DNA of 64,000 bases from Lamellibrachia satsuma (taxonomy: Eukaryota; Annelida; Polychaeta; Sabellida; Siboglinidae): assembly GCA_033239005.1 (NCBI GenBank), contig BSQZ01000026.1, positions 3,217,001-3,281,000 of the forward strand, in the 5' to 3' direction. The translations under genes and the position numbers were made by a program. Under the pieces are notes generated by a model. It had not been told where the DNA came from. It saw only the letters and a list, made by a program, of their open reading frames with translations, and searched no databases. Of the stretch, positions 24,950 through 36,402 are shown in pieces. Each line of letters opens with the position of its first letter. Position 1 is the first letter of the stretch.

Positions 24950-26817
24950 TCACCAGTTATGCCGAATACAATCAAACACTCAGTTGATGATATGCGTTTG
25001 ACGAACATTTTTTTATCATTTTATAACACAAAATCATTGAATGAAAATTCATTGTAAAACTTAATTCCTAGAGAATTCCGAGAGAAGAGAATGACCCACG
25101 TCTCGGTGACCTACATCACTTCCGGACGCTCATTTTGTGCGTTCACGGCTGCCCTAATGTGTGTTCAGCGGTAGAGCCGTATGTCTGGAATCAGCATCAT
25201 TGATTCTTCCACACAGCACTGCAGGCATTATTGAGTTTTGTTCGAATTGCGCACCAATTGGTTTACGTCAATTGTGCTAACTAATCTAGTAAATGAAATA
25301 CAGTCGCGGAGGATTGAATTTATTTAATCATTATAGCGACCGACACCAAAGCCGTGGACGTTATGCACTGCACGCCTAACGATACGTGACAAGTCGTAAA
25401 TTGACTCTAAAACAGGATGCACATCAAATGTAATGCAACTCATCTCGGAGAGAATTTTGCATAAAAACCGGAAAACTCGGTCGTCTGTCATTGATGAATA
25501 TAGATCACGGCGCGATTCATCTGCCTTTGCCCATTTAAGTGGTGCCAAGTAAAATCTAGATTATGTGTTCCATATGATTTTGAGAGAATTATATTGAGTA
25601 AAAAGTGCTAGTAAGGAAACTGTAATGTTGTTTTCTGTCGTGCGTCATTAGAACTGTCCTGTGATTACCTTGCTTATATCGGCAATACTATGTCGTATTC
25701 ATAGAAAGTATTTGATATTCTGTCGCTGCACTGTATACTGAAATCTGGCGGTGATTCAATAGTGTTTTTGTAATATTATATTAGAAAATTATTCGCATAA
25801 ACCGAGGAGCAAAATAAAGTTATAACGATCATCAATAGTCGTTACTAGGAATGTCATGTTTCTGATCGCTGGACGGCGGGCGTGTATAAACGCAATGCAT
25901 CGCGGGATCGATTTTCGACGGAAGTACAACTTGCACTTCAAATTGGAGAGACGGAAAGAGTTAGTTTCAGCAACGAATACAGCGTACCAACGATACCGCT
26001 TGCTGATATTAAACAGAACTCACAACGCTAGAATCAAAACGCAAAACAAATCGGCTGACCTGACGTTTGAATAATTCGCGCGGATTACGTGCTGTACTTC
26101 CGTCGAAAATTTCACTCGTCACACACCTTATGTTAGTGTTATATTATGCACCAGGGGCGCCACGGGTTATTCTGGATAGGCTCTAATGTATAAAAAGTGT
26201 GTGTCTTCTGCTTGATCGTTACGACTCCGCGGTAGTGCGAAATGCCATCGAAGTCTAAAATCGTAAATCACGTGGTCGCAACATGACTCTTTTCGCGTGA
26301 TCAACAATCATCGGCTCACCGAGGTGGCGTAGCACGACACTAATTGCGTTTTGATATTACCTGCAGGCAAGTTTTCACGATACGCCGGGGAAATCACCCG
26401 GCGTATGTTCGTCTCATGCTTAGGAGAATAACAAAGTAATTTCGCACAAAAATTGACAAAACGAAAAGGTCACCAATCGGTAGTCTGTTTTTCTTTCGCG
26501 AAATAAAGTTGTTCGCTGTGCCGCATACTATGTGATGTCTGCAAGTTGAACAGTGGTTTTCAGTGGCAGCGAGACAGCGTAGTTGAAGTCCGACTACAGG
26601 GGAAATATGTGTGTAGGAACAAACGCGAACAGTTTGTGTGTACTTGTTTGCAAAAAAGCTCTTCGTGTTGACGGCAAATTTTAAGATAGGCCTATTTCCC
26701 GCACGGTGTTACGACGCAAGAGCTCGGGTAGGACGCAGCTGAACAAACCTGTTAAGTGTGCCGAGGAATGAAATCAAATAAGTAGGACCGTGTAAAGGTA
26801 AAATGTAAAGTTATGTT
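24950..26817. other. Non-coding stretch with one unexplained ORF
   Basis: The minus-strand frame at 25548-25324 (74 codons, MAPLKWAKADESRRDLYSSM...) has ordinary protein-like composition but no motif I recognise and no clear splice context. Nothing else stands out. Confidence 0.45.
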
Positions 26818-27092
26818 CTTAGCGCGGTCCTTAGGACTGCTCAAAACGCTTTACACTTCACCCCTGGCAGACCTGTTGATTCCAACGCCATCTCGATTTC
26901 TATGGGAAGCATTCAGCCACGCTGCAATCACTGCGCGAAGACTATTCAATCAAATATCCACCTCTGTCTGTAATCAGGTGCTCGTTTATACAGCTGGATG
27001 AACTGTGGCAACGTGGGGTGAACGAAATTGCCAAAGTCTCGAAACGGCAGGAAAAGGACTCGACCCAACACGCCCCACACCATGTGCGCTCA
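26818..27092 (-). repeat. tRNA-derived SINE, near full length (reverse)
   Basis: On the minus strand the head carries a good B box, GGGTCGAGTCC (27056-27066). Then come GTTCATCCAGCTGTATAAAC GAGCACC, a middle domain with GATTGCAGCGTGGCTGAATG, and the tail CTGCCAGGGGTGAAGTGTAA AGCGTTTTGAG. The tail matches the copies at 2222, 8911 and 32230. The head and central GTATAAACGAG block match the copy at 54281-54405. It is the best copy for defining the family. A pol III promoter head with a LINE-type tail is the usual SINE design. Confidence 0.75.
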
Positions 27093-27847
27093 GATCGATG
27101 AAAAATCTGGGAGATCTAAGGACCTTGGTTGAGGATAAGGCACAATGTGGTCCAAGGTGAAGAAGGACTAATTACGTATGTAAGATGCATGCGAACCACT
27201 ACAACCACATATTACCCCAGATGGTAGAGATTACAATAACAAACAAGACCACTCTTATTTCAAAGAACCCCTTCATAATAATGACGACTTCATTGCGAAG
27301 GCACGATGGGTTCATATAGGTGTCAACGTTACTGCTTTCGAGCGGGAAATACCGAAATGTTTCTATGGTCGCGCTTTACCTCTTTTTGGACGAAATGTCC
27401 TGCTTTTTTATTTTCAGAACTAAAAACAAAATCACGGTAAAATCTATAAATTTGTTGCACACGAGGCCGTTCTAGGCATATTTCATTTCTTTGGTCACGG
27501 ATGATTTCACCTTGTCTCGTGCGCGCGTTCACCGCGAACGAGAACGGCTCATCAAAATGGCGACCCATCAAACAACACCTTAAAAACGACGAAAAAAACG
27601 TTAATTACCTTAACTGACAATTATATCAGTAGATCGCAGCAACCTTCAAACAGCACGAGATGCCGTCTTTGAAGCGATCTTGCCAGCCGTGAAACAGCGT
27701 CAACATTACTGCGCACTCATCGACCTGTGGTTGGCGGAAGACACTTTGATTAGTTGTTTTTTCAACAGCGCGTTTCTTTTATAGACGCCATTTGTGCATT
27801 TGTTCTATTAACTGATATAACGGATGCAAGAATCAATATATGGATGT
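27093..27847. other. Non-coding stretch, nothing recognised
   Basis: Unique sequence. The minus frame 27571-27329 (80 codons) has no recognisable motif. Confidence 0.5.
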
Positions 27848-28099
27848 AAAAGAGTGCTCGAAGTATCAGTTGAAAGTAGTTACGTAGAACGTCAGGAAGT
27901 CCATAATAATTAGACTGTATGTCGTGTGTTCATGGTAGGATGGGTATCTACATGACCCCGCTTTGCACCGACTAACAAACGTGGCCACAGCACACGTCTA
28001 AAGATCTCTATGCCTAGGTTAGGTCCATCCTGTAATTCCTATGCCACTGGTTGTACTTATCGTATATATTATTCCTTTCTCCGTATGACATATACCCCT
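27848..28099. repeat. ~250-bp dispersed direct repeat, copy A
   Basis: From AAAAGAGTGC to CATATACCCCT this matches 30591-30839 with scattered substitutions and a few small indels. It is not flanked by TG...CA, and I see no target-site duplication, so it could be two copies of an unknown interspersed element or a local duplication. Confidence 0.9.
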
Positions 28100-28152
28100 T
28101 AGACATTCGAACACTTCAAGGATCAACAATATAAATATTGTTACACAATAGT

Positions 28153-28818
28153 TCACCATGTGCAGGCCTAGGCCTTGTGCATCCACAGCAGGATGTACCA
28201 TGTGCAGGCCTAGGCCTTGTGCATCTACTGCAGGATGTACCATGTGCAGGCCTAGGCCTTGTGCATCTACTGCAGGATGTACCATGTGCAGGCCTAGGCC
28301 TTGTGCATCTACTGCAGGGTGTACCATGTGCAGGTCTAGGACTTGTGCACCCACTGCATGATGTACCATGTGCAGGCCTAGGCCTTGTGCATCTACTGCA
28401 GGATGTACCATGTGCAGGTCTGGGATTTGTGCACCCACTGCATGATGTACCATGTGCAGGCCTAGGCCTTGTGCATCCACAGCAGGATGTACCATGTGCA
28501 GGCCTAGGCCTTGTGCATCTACTGCAGGGTGTACCATGTGCAGGTCTAGGACTTGTGCACCCACTGCATGATGTACCATGTGCAGGCCTAGGCCTTGTGC
28601 ATCTACTGCAGGATGTACCATGTGCAGGTCTGGGATTTGTGCACCCACTGCATGATGTACCATGTGCAGGCCTATGCCTTGTGCACCCACTGCAGGATGT
28701 ACCATGTGCAGGCCTAGGCCTTGTGCATCTACTGCAGGATGTACCATGTGCAGGCCTAGGCCTTGTGCATCCACTGCAAGATGTACCATGTGCAGGCCTA
28801 GGCCTTGTGCAGGATGTA
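28153..28818. repeat. 42-bp minisatellite, about 16 copies
   Basis: The unit is CCATGTGCAGGCCTAGGCCT, TGTGCATCTACTGCAGGATG, TA. It contains the perfect 12-bp palindrome AGGCCTAGGCCT in most copies. Variants (GGTCTAGGACTTGTGCACCC, GGTCTGGGATTTG) recur with a 210-bp period. A unit divisible by three leaves long frames open on both strands; the longest is minus 28870-28019. On the minus strand the unit shares a 31-bp core with the 51-bp array. No independent sign of coding is seen. Confidence 0.95.
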
Positions 28819-29712
28819 CCTCTCCTTTAGACTTTTCCGTCTGTGTCTGTCTTTGGTTGTTCTTGCTCAAAGTGTCCCTGCCATTGTTGATGATGTCATC
28901 GCTCCATCCGTCTGCCTCTCATCCTTTTCTCTTTTCCGAGTTGTTCGACTGTCCTCGTTGTTCATCTGTCTTTCATGTTCGCTGCGTGACCGGTCCATCT
29001 AAACTTTGTTTTCATGATATATGTATTATATATCTTGCTTTTGTTCTTGTTCTAACGACGTCACGTCGATTTTTTTCTTTTCATATCCCAATAGGTTGAC
29101 CTTAACTAATTGTTCAGCTGCATCGTCATTGGTGATAATGCATAACACTGACTTCATTACTAACTCTTTTAAAATATTAAATGCTATTTTGCACACACTG
29201 ATTTAGAAACTGCATTGTGTGCCATTTTTCACATTTCCGAAGTTTAATTGTTAGCATTATATTTGTGTTACGGGAGAAAGACGTGTGAAAATAACCTACA
29301 GGGTATTCAATGAAGAATTGCAACACATTTTAAACAACATTGTAACACATTTTAAAGCGAATTTGACGATCGCTAAGATGTCCAATAACGCCGAAGTGCG
29401 AATATCCTGGACTGGGTAGGACTAAATCGGGCATACTTCGACAGTAGTGGGGCAAATAGGCGAGTGGGCGTGATCATATCTAGCTACACGGTGTGAACTA
29501 TCTGTCTGCATAGATGACGCTTACAGTGTAAAAAGGCGCCAGAAGACGTCCTGCGTGATGAATTCACTGTAGAAAGTCAGCGTGAATCCCTTGGGCTAAG
29601 TCCCGGATCCGCCTCTGGGCACAGTTAATGAGTTCTGCCAGTTTGTGAAGCTTGTCTGGGACTAACGTGTTCACGTCATTTGTGTTGGCGGACATGCCCC
29701 GGTGATTCAGTA
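28819..29712. other. Non-coding stretch, nothing recognised
   Basis: Unique sequence between the 42-bp and GACC arrays; no motif. Confidence 0.55.
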
Positions 29713-30366
29713 GACCGACCGACCGACCGACCGACCGACCGACCGACCGACCGACCGACCGACCGACCGACCGACCGACCGACCGACCGACCGACCGACC
29801 GACCGACCGACCGACCGACCGACCGACCGACCGACCGACCGACCGACCGACCGACCGACCGACCGACCGACCGACCGACCGACCGACCGACCGACCGACC
29901 GACCGACCGACCGACCGACCGACCGACCGACCGACCGACCGACCGACCGACCGACCGACCGACCGACCGACCGACCGACCGACCGACCGACCGACCGACC
30001 GACCGACCGACCGACCGACCGACCGACCGACCGACCGACCGACCGACCGACCGACCGACCGACCGACCGACCGACCGACCGACCGACCGACCGACCGACC
30101 GACCGACCGACCGACCGACCGACCGACCGACCGACCGACCGACCGACCGACCGACCGACCGACCGACCGACCGACCGACCGACCGACCGACCGACCGACC
30201 GACCGACCGACCGACCGACCGACCGACCGACCGACCGACCGACCGACCGACCGACCGACCGACCGACCGACCGACCGACCGACCGACCGACCGACCGACC
30301 GACCGACCGACCGACCGACCGACCGACCGACCGACCGACCGACCGACCGACCGACCGACCGACCGA
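29713..30366. repeat. (GACC)n tetranucleotide tract, 654 bp, apparently pure
   Basis: About 163 uninterrupted copies of GACC/CCGA. I see no interruption anywhere. The long (DRPT)n and (VGRS)n frames are artefacts. Confidence 0.98.
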
Positions 30367-30590
30367 ATATGTTTTGGAGAGTGGTGCTGCTTTCCAGGGT
30401 GAATCAGTTTCTCGAATCCCAAGTCTTCCGCATATTTCTGTCTTATTTCTAATTTGCATAAGTATCTGCCTCTGGACACATTGTTCTCACGAGAAGGTGG
30501 TCAATGCTTGATCTCAAACAACAAAAACCTAACACATCTACAGGGCGCCGATAATGCCAGTTGCGTCGATCACAGCACCAGTCATCACGT

Positions 30591-30839
30591 AAAAGAGTGC
30601 ATGAAGTATCAGTTGAAAGTAGTTACGCAGAATGTCAGTAAGTACATAATAATTAGACAGTATGTCGTGTGTTCATGGTAGGATGGTATACATGACCCCG
30701 CATTGCACCGACTAACAAACGTAGCCACAGCACACGTCTAAAGATCTCTAAACCTAGGTTAGGTCCATCCTGTAATTCCTATGCCACTGGTTGTATTTAT
30801 CATATATATTATTCCTTTCCCCATATGACATATACCCCT
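30591..30839. repeat. ~250-bp dispersed direct repeat, copy B
   Basis: The partner of 27848-28099 in the same orientation, about 2.74 kb away. Shared blocks include AAGTATCAGTTGAAAGTAGT, GTATGTCGTGTGTTCATGGT and AGGTCCATCCTGTAATTCCT. Confidence 0.9.
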
Positions 30840-31054
30840 GACATGATTCATCATGTTAGCTAAGACGAGCAACAAACCAACTAGATATGGATTGAAGTTT
30901 AATGTGAGCATGCCAAAGACCAACTTGATGAAGGTAACAAGGAAAGGTATGGATGAAGGAGAAGACCGGAAGTCTGCACACTGGAAGCGGAGCTTGGCTG
31001 CATTTAATTAATTTAACAAACAGCTTCTGGGAAAACCTAGACTTAGATCTTCAT

Positions 31055-31272
31055 AACTATTTAATAATAATTATAATAACAATAATAGTAATAATAATAA
31101 TAATAACAATAATAATAATAATAACACTAATAATACTACTAATAATAATAATAACGCTAATAATAATAATAATAATAATAGTAATAATAATAATAATAAC
31201 ACTAATAGTAATAACAATAATGATATAATAGCAACACTCATAGTAATAGTAATACTACTAATAATAGTAATA
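31055..31272. repeat. (AAT)n/(AAC)n-rich cryptic microsatellite
   Basis: Imperfect AAT trinucleotide with AAC, AGT and ACT interruptions. The poly-Ile frame is an artefact. Confidence 0.92.
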
Positions 31273-32229
31273 GTAACTATAAATATCTACGTTGAAGGAA
31301 TGCAGTTCGGCAATTGTTTATGTTGCGTGGTTTACATTGGAAAAGTGGACACGTTTAAGAAAACAAGATAACACGAGAAGTACATTTGACGAGGGATGCG
31401 AGCGAGGCGTAGATGGACTCCGATGAAAGTACCATGTAAGGCTGTGTGAGCTCGACAGAAGTGAGAAAACGAATGTGAAATAAACATCAAGACGAGAGAT
31501 GTCGAAAAAGCGTATGAGAACGTGAACCCGTAACACCCGGACGACAATAAATTAGAGCCGAGTTAGCCGTGTTGATTTACAGCTTGAACCTTAATGAAAA
31601 ACGCACACAATGATTAAAGTCAATCGAGTGCAACACGCTCTGAACATTGAATAATCTCCACCGACACTCATTTTTTATTTAACTCAATCCGATATAATAG
31701 TGTGTTTGAAAAAATTCACTGTATTTACAGGATAGGAATAGCGTGCTTGCGCCATGGCGTCGTAATCACATATTTCCCAAAAGATCTATAATTGGAAAAT
31801 ATTCGTTTTGATCGATGACACTTCAAAATTTCTCGCGTGATTGCGTGTGAACAATTGAAGCTGCCAATCGACTTCAAACGATTTTTGCCCCTTTACCTTC
31901 TGGAGGTCTGGATGTGCACTGATTGCAACGGCCGTTGACGCAATGGTGCAGGCAGACGGGGATGGATGAAACGGACACGGGAAATGGGAGTATGGCTGTG
32001 ATATTAATTACATTTAAAGGCAGATTGTAGGGCGAGTGAACGCTCGAGCTCGGGAATCTCAGTCTAGATTAAAGAAATTAGTCGCAGTGGTTCTGTGCAG
32101 TGATGGATTTATGTTTATAGAAATTAAACTGCAAACAACGGACCTGGCCAACAACAGACCAGGCCTCTTACTTTTGTTAAACACTTCGTTATTTTCTGTA
32201 GCGCCCTATGCAACAAACCGATATATTTG
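31273..32229. other. Non-coding stretch, nothing recognised
   Basis: Unique sequence; minus frames at 31547-31318 carry no known motif. Confidence 0.5.
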
Positions 32230-32350
32230 ATAACGTTCAAAGCGCTTTACACTTCACCACAGACCAGTACATTCCAACGCCAACTCGGCTTCTTTGTGAA
32301 GCATCCAGACAAGCTCCAATTACTGAGCGCAGACTATTCGTTCACGTATA
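32230..32350 (-). repeat. SINE 3' fragment (reverse)
   Basis: TTCAAAGCGCTTTACACTTC ACC, then CATTCCAACGCCAACTCGGC TTC and GAGCGCAGACTATTC. This is the reverse of the SINE tail and middle seen at 26818-27092. Confidence 0.7.
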
Positions 32351-32624
32351 ACCATCGATATCTATAGCAAAGTGTCAAATGTCACGCTTTGGCGGGAGAA
32401 CTCACGTTTTCTTTTCAATTTGGAATAATCTCACGGTCTACCGCCATGCTTTGGTGCCGAAATCTACCGCCAGACCGATATTTCACGGTATATATATTTT
32501 AACCGATTTTAAATCTTCATAAACCGGGTGAATCTGATTGGTCGATTTTTCAACATTTTGAGAGGCTATCTTTTTTCCGACCTCGTAAGCGAGCGGCCAT
32601 TGTACAGTATTTTAAATCACGAGC

Positions 32625-33305
32625 ATGTCTCAGTCTGGTGGCTCGAGTGCGAAGAAAACGCAGTACGATTAGAAATGTAATTCTAAATGGGTAACCGATT
32701 TTCCCGGGATTGTGAGCTGCAAAACGGACGCCGAAAAAGACCGGTGTACCTAATGTAACACAGAGTTTGGGGTCAGGCACGCTGGGCGAAACGATGTGAA
32801 GTGACACGTAGAACGAGAGGGATTGACGCCAAAACCGTGGTAGGCATGCAAGACTGTTTGAAACGCGGTGTCCAGCGAGGGCGTGGACTACACTAGACGA
32901 CCGGGTAGCAAAGGAGGAGGCATTATGGTGCAAGTTCGCACCGAGCACAACTTGCCCTTTTCTGTATCGGACTGCTTCAGCGACTTCGTGCACTGATGTT
33001 TACGGAGGGTACCATTGCAAGCAAATTCGCTTGTCGACGAACGAAGACTGCAGCGGTAGTGAAGGAGGCACTGGCGCCAGACGAAATAGACCGTCAAGTA
33101 CGCTAACGAGAGCCGGTGACTTTGATGTTGGACGAATCCAACAAACGGGACAGTGATGAAGGCTAGTGCAGTGTTACTTCGCCTGGTGAACCCTGGGTAC
33201 TCTCTATTTCAGAATAGATTTCTGGACATGCCGATCTGCAACAAGGCCATTGGCGCAAATTTGTTTGCAACCGTCAACGAATTCATGCAGGAAGTACACG
33301 TATAA
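32625..33305 (+). pseudogene. BED-finger hAT-type transposase, N-terminal half, decayed
   Basis: From ATG at 32625 the frame reads MSQSGGSSAKKTQYD, stop, KCNSKWVTDFPGIVSCKTDA EKDRC, then C-NTEFGVRHAGRNDVK and H. This is a BED-like zinc finger (C-x2-C...H) in which one Cys-flanking codon and others are now stops. Further on are EHNLPFSVSDCFSD, SLVDERRLQ (in another frame ASKFACRRTKTAAVVKEALA), TLMLDESN with a plausible catalytic Asp, and NRFLDMPICNKAIGANLFAT. These are hallmarks of animal hAT proteins related to the ZBED5/FAM200 group. At least six stops and several frameshifts make it dead. Domesticated relatives exist elsewhere, but this copy shows no constraint. Confidence 0.75.
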
Positions 33306-33626
33306 TCTCATAGGTGATAATATACACATTTTATTTATTATTTTTTTTGGCTGTCTCTACCAGGGGCAGGCTCCATATTAGGCAGTGATGCATAGACTAG
33401 TTGTTCATTCCTTTCAGCTGTGTCGATATGTGAAGCTGTCAAGTATCAACTGTTCCCTTACCATAGTGTGGAAAAAATTACGACCAATTTTTATTGTCAT
33501 GACCTTTACGAATATTCAAGCTGATAGCGTTGAACTGAATTTTGATACTGACAAGATAAAACGTGTGTCCTTTCAAATTTGTTTTTCGCTTACAGGAAAA
33601 TCGACATTCGTCGGAACAACGGGTGT

Positions 33627-33945
33627 CTCCTGTAGGACATTCAAAACACTCACCTTTAGGACATTCAAAACACTCACCTGTAGGACATTCAAAACACTCA
33701 CCTGTAGGACATTCAAAACATACACCTGTAGGACATTCAAAACACTCACCTGTAGGGCATTCAAAACACTCACCTTTAGGACATTCAAAACACTCACCTG
33801 TAGGACATTCAAAACATACACCTGTAGGACATTCAAAACACTCACCTGTAGGGCATTCAAAACACTCACCTGTAGGACATTCAAAACACTCACCTGTAGG
33901 ACATTTAAAACACTCACCTGTAGGACATTCAAAACACTCACCATT
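33627..33945. repeat. 24-bp minisatellite, 13 copies
   Basis: The unit is TGTAGGACATTCAAAACACT CACC, with variants TTTAGG, GGGCATTC and ACATACACC. It is open in every frame because the unit is 24 bp. The minus frame gives (GECFECPT)n, the plus frames (CRTFKTLT)n and (GHSKHSPV)n. No conserved flanking domain supports translation. Confidence 0.95.
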
Positions 33946-35229
33946 TAACAACACTCTACAGTGTTTTCAGCTTAAGTTCAACACACTCACCCGTAAGCGC
34001 GCCACATGCAATATATTTTACTTTCACAAGGGAAATTAGTTCGATACTGCTTCGAGACATAGAATTGTAGTTAGAAACAACAACAAAACAAAACCTGCTG
34101 TCACATTACTGCAACTAGACTAATTGATTGTTGACATATCACAGGCTAAACATATTTATTTACGTAATGCAAATGCATAACTGGCTACGGTGCGTGATAT
34201 CCTTATCATTACTTTAATAATACTTGTATTGTGATATTGAACTGGTATATTGTTGTTGTACCACTAGGATATGCTGGCATACGGTGTTCTGATAACCGAT
34301 CATTAGGCTATACACAATCATCAAACTACAGCTGTATGTGGTCTTATTGTGTGTTTTGTGCCTGTTGGTGCGCATTAACCTAATATACAAGATCACTTTA
34401 ACATTTCTCTGAAAAGTTACCCTATACAATTTATAATTGTTTTATTCTTAATAATTCGTCCATTGATTAATGCAACAATTAACTGTTCAGCTTATTGCGG
34501 TTGTGCACTCTAATGTAGTTTCTGAATTATTGTATACATTTTATATTGTCAACATTACCAATGTCCGTACAAAAGGCCTTATAAATGTTATATGTCATAT
34601 CACCCTTAATACGCGATGTATACATAATTATACAACACAAATGTATTCAATAACAGTTGCTCTGTAATATAGGTGTTTTACATTATTTTAGGGATGTATA
34701 ATATCTTATTTGTTATCTAATCTTAAGAAATACAGCTGTTTGTATATCATTTATCACACTTATTTTATGTTATTTTGTTGCATATAATTTTTATATATCG
34801 TATCACGTTGTTTCCACCAAGGTGTCATAATCATGACATAGTGTTATGCCTATTTTCGTTGTTGAAGAATCTCCAAAGTCAAATAAATATATTTAATTAA
34901 TATGCTATTGTATTATGCAGGTGTGTTCCTGTTGTGACAGAATAAAGTTCAAACATTCAAGTCCCAATGAGAACGATCTGCTCTACGATCTGTGTTAATC
35001 TCGCCGGGCAGAGTGACCCAGATTTTGGGGCCATTTTTGTGTATTTGTTCTCTGGGAAAAATCCAGATTCAATTACTAATGACTGCGGGTGGAAAACGAA
35101 TTTCCGACGTAAAACAGCCATTTACTGTATCCAACAAAACCAGCTTTTCTACAAGCACAAGACACACAGGTGTGTAGTATTGTTTATGCAAACTCTATTA
35201 TCTAGCTTGTAGCTTTACCTTGGTATGTG

Positions 35230-35261
<32 letters not shown>

Positions 35262-35927
35262 AGCGTGCGTACGTACGTGCGTGCGTGTACATATACACAT
35301 ACTCAAAGGCAGATCCAGAGATTCACAACACGGTCAAAAGTCTTAGTTAAATGTTAACAAATGCACTATATATATGACATTACTGGGCCTCGGCACGAGA
35401 AACAGTCTAGACAGCTTCCTTGTTTGAGTTTTGAATTGACTTGCACGAGTGTTGTCAATTTCGCAGTTTCTTTTGTTTGATGGTGCAATAAGAAAGGCTG
35501 TCTCTTAACGCTGATTAAAATCACAACAAACATGATAAAATGTTAACAATCTCTAGAAAATCGACACATCAGTAGACATATATTGTTTCATCGGTGCAAC
35601 CTAACGGCTCAGTTTATCTACACGTGTGTCCTATAAATAGAGTAAGAAATAAAAGCTCACGCCAAGTCAATCACCATCAACATATTAACGTATTTCATAT
35701 TTATAAACAACTGTCATTACACAGAGGTAACGCGATAATATAACTTACATTAACGTTTAAGATATATACAAGATACATCGATATACTACTATCATAGATA
35801 TATACAAGATACATCGATATACTACTATCATAGATATATACAAGATACATCGATATACTACTATCATAGTTTAATTACCGCCATTATTAATATTCATTAT
35901 TCAGTCCGGAATTCAGTTCCCGTTATT
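33946..35927. other. AT-rich non-coding stretch with two small repeats
   Basis: It contains a (TGCG)n tract at about 35229-35287 and a 36-bp unit (AGATATATACAAGATACATC GATATACTACTATCAT) in three copies at about 35760-35868. No gene is recognised. Confidence 0.6.
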
Positions 35928-35933
35928 TTATTC
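35928..35933 (-). promoter_or_regulatory. Candidate poly(A) signal AATAAA of the Patched-domain gene
   Basis: On the minus strand AATAAA overlaps the last base of a TGA (35934-35932) that ends the downstream tail frame. Its place right after that stop supports the tail as the true 3' end of the gene's coding part. Confidence 0.45.
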
Positions 35934-36402
35934 AATGTTGAAAATGTCGTTGTTGGAGAGGACTGGCACGTTCAACAATACCAGGTCCGGTATAGTTGTC
36001 TCGTGTTCCACCCATATTGGTCATCGGCGGCCTGTAGTCGTGAGGAGGTCCGGTATAGTTGTCTCGTGTTCCACCCATATTGGTCATCGGCGGTCGTGAG
36101 GTCCGGTGTTGTTGTATCGTGGCCTACCTATGTCGCTCACCGGTGGCACGTATTCGTGTGGTCGAACGTATCTACCTGTGGACGACATCTGCCGCTCAAC
36201 GACGCCATGTACTTGCCAGACATTGTGGTACCCCGATTCCCCGTGTCGCGGGTGTAGGTCGCCATTGGGATACGTCAATGGCACGCGGCCACTTCCACTT
36301 CCACGGTCGCCGTTTCGAGGATTATTCTGGATGCTGGTGTATCTTACTGGACTGCCCTCTCTCTCGGGCGTCCGGGACTTGTTGGTTGGAAATCGTCAGC
36401 GT
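35932..36402 (-). pseudogene. Probable C-terminal tail of the Patched-domain protein, out of frame in this sequence
   Basis: After the stop at 36344 the sequence still looks coding in the next frame, with no stop from about 36402 to 36084: NKSRTPEREGSPVRYTSIQN, a G/S/R-rich stretch, then PHEYVPPVSDIGRPRYNNTG. After a 7-base indel it continues in the third frame with two 21-residue repeats (RPPMTNMGGTRDNYTGP-PHDY) and ends at TGA 35932-35934. VPPVSDIGR-RYNNTG and RPPMTNMGG-RDNYTG are clearly the same repeat, which only makes sense if this DNA was translated. The first frame change probably lies in GAGAGAGAGGG near 36360, a slippage-prone run. It could be real gene decay, an assembly indel, or alternative splicing. 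Confidence 0.5.

Noticed and set aside
28153..28818. CRISPR-like regularity of repeats
   Set aside because: The repeats are contiguous with no unique spacers, and the genome is eukaryotic; it is a minisatellite.
28019..28870. 283-codon minus-strand ORF through the 42-bp array
   Set aside because: Openness follows from the 42-bp period. The flanking codons show no domain, and the opposite strand is equally open.
29676..30479. (DRPT)n and (VGRS)n ORFs
   Set aside because: Translation of a pure GACC tetranucleotide tract.
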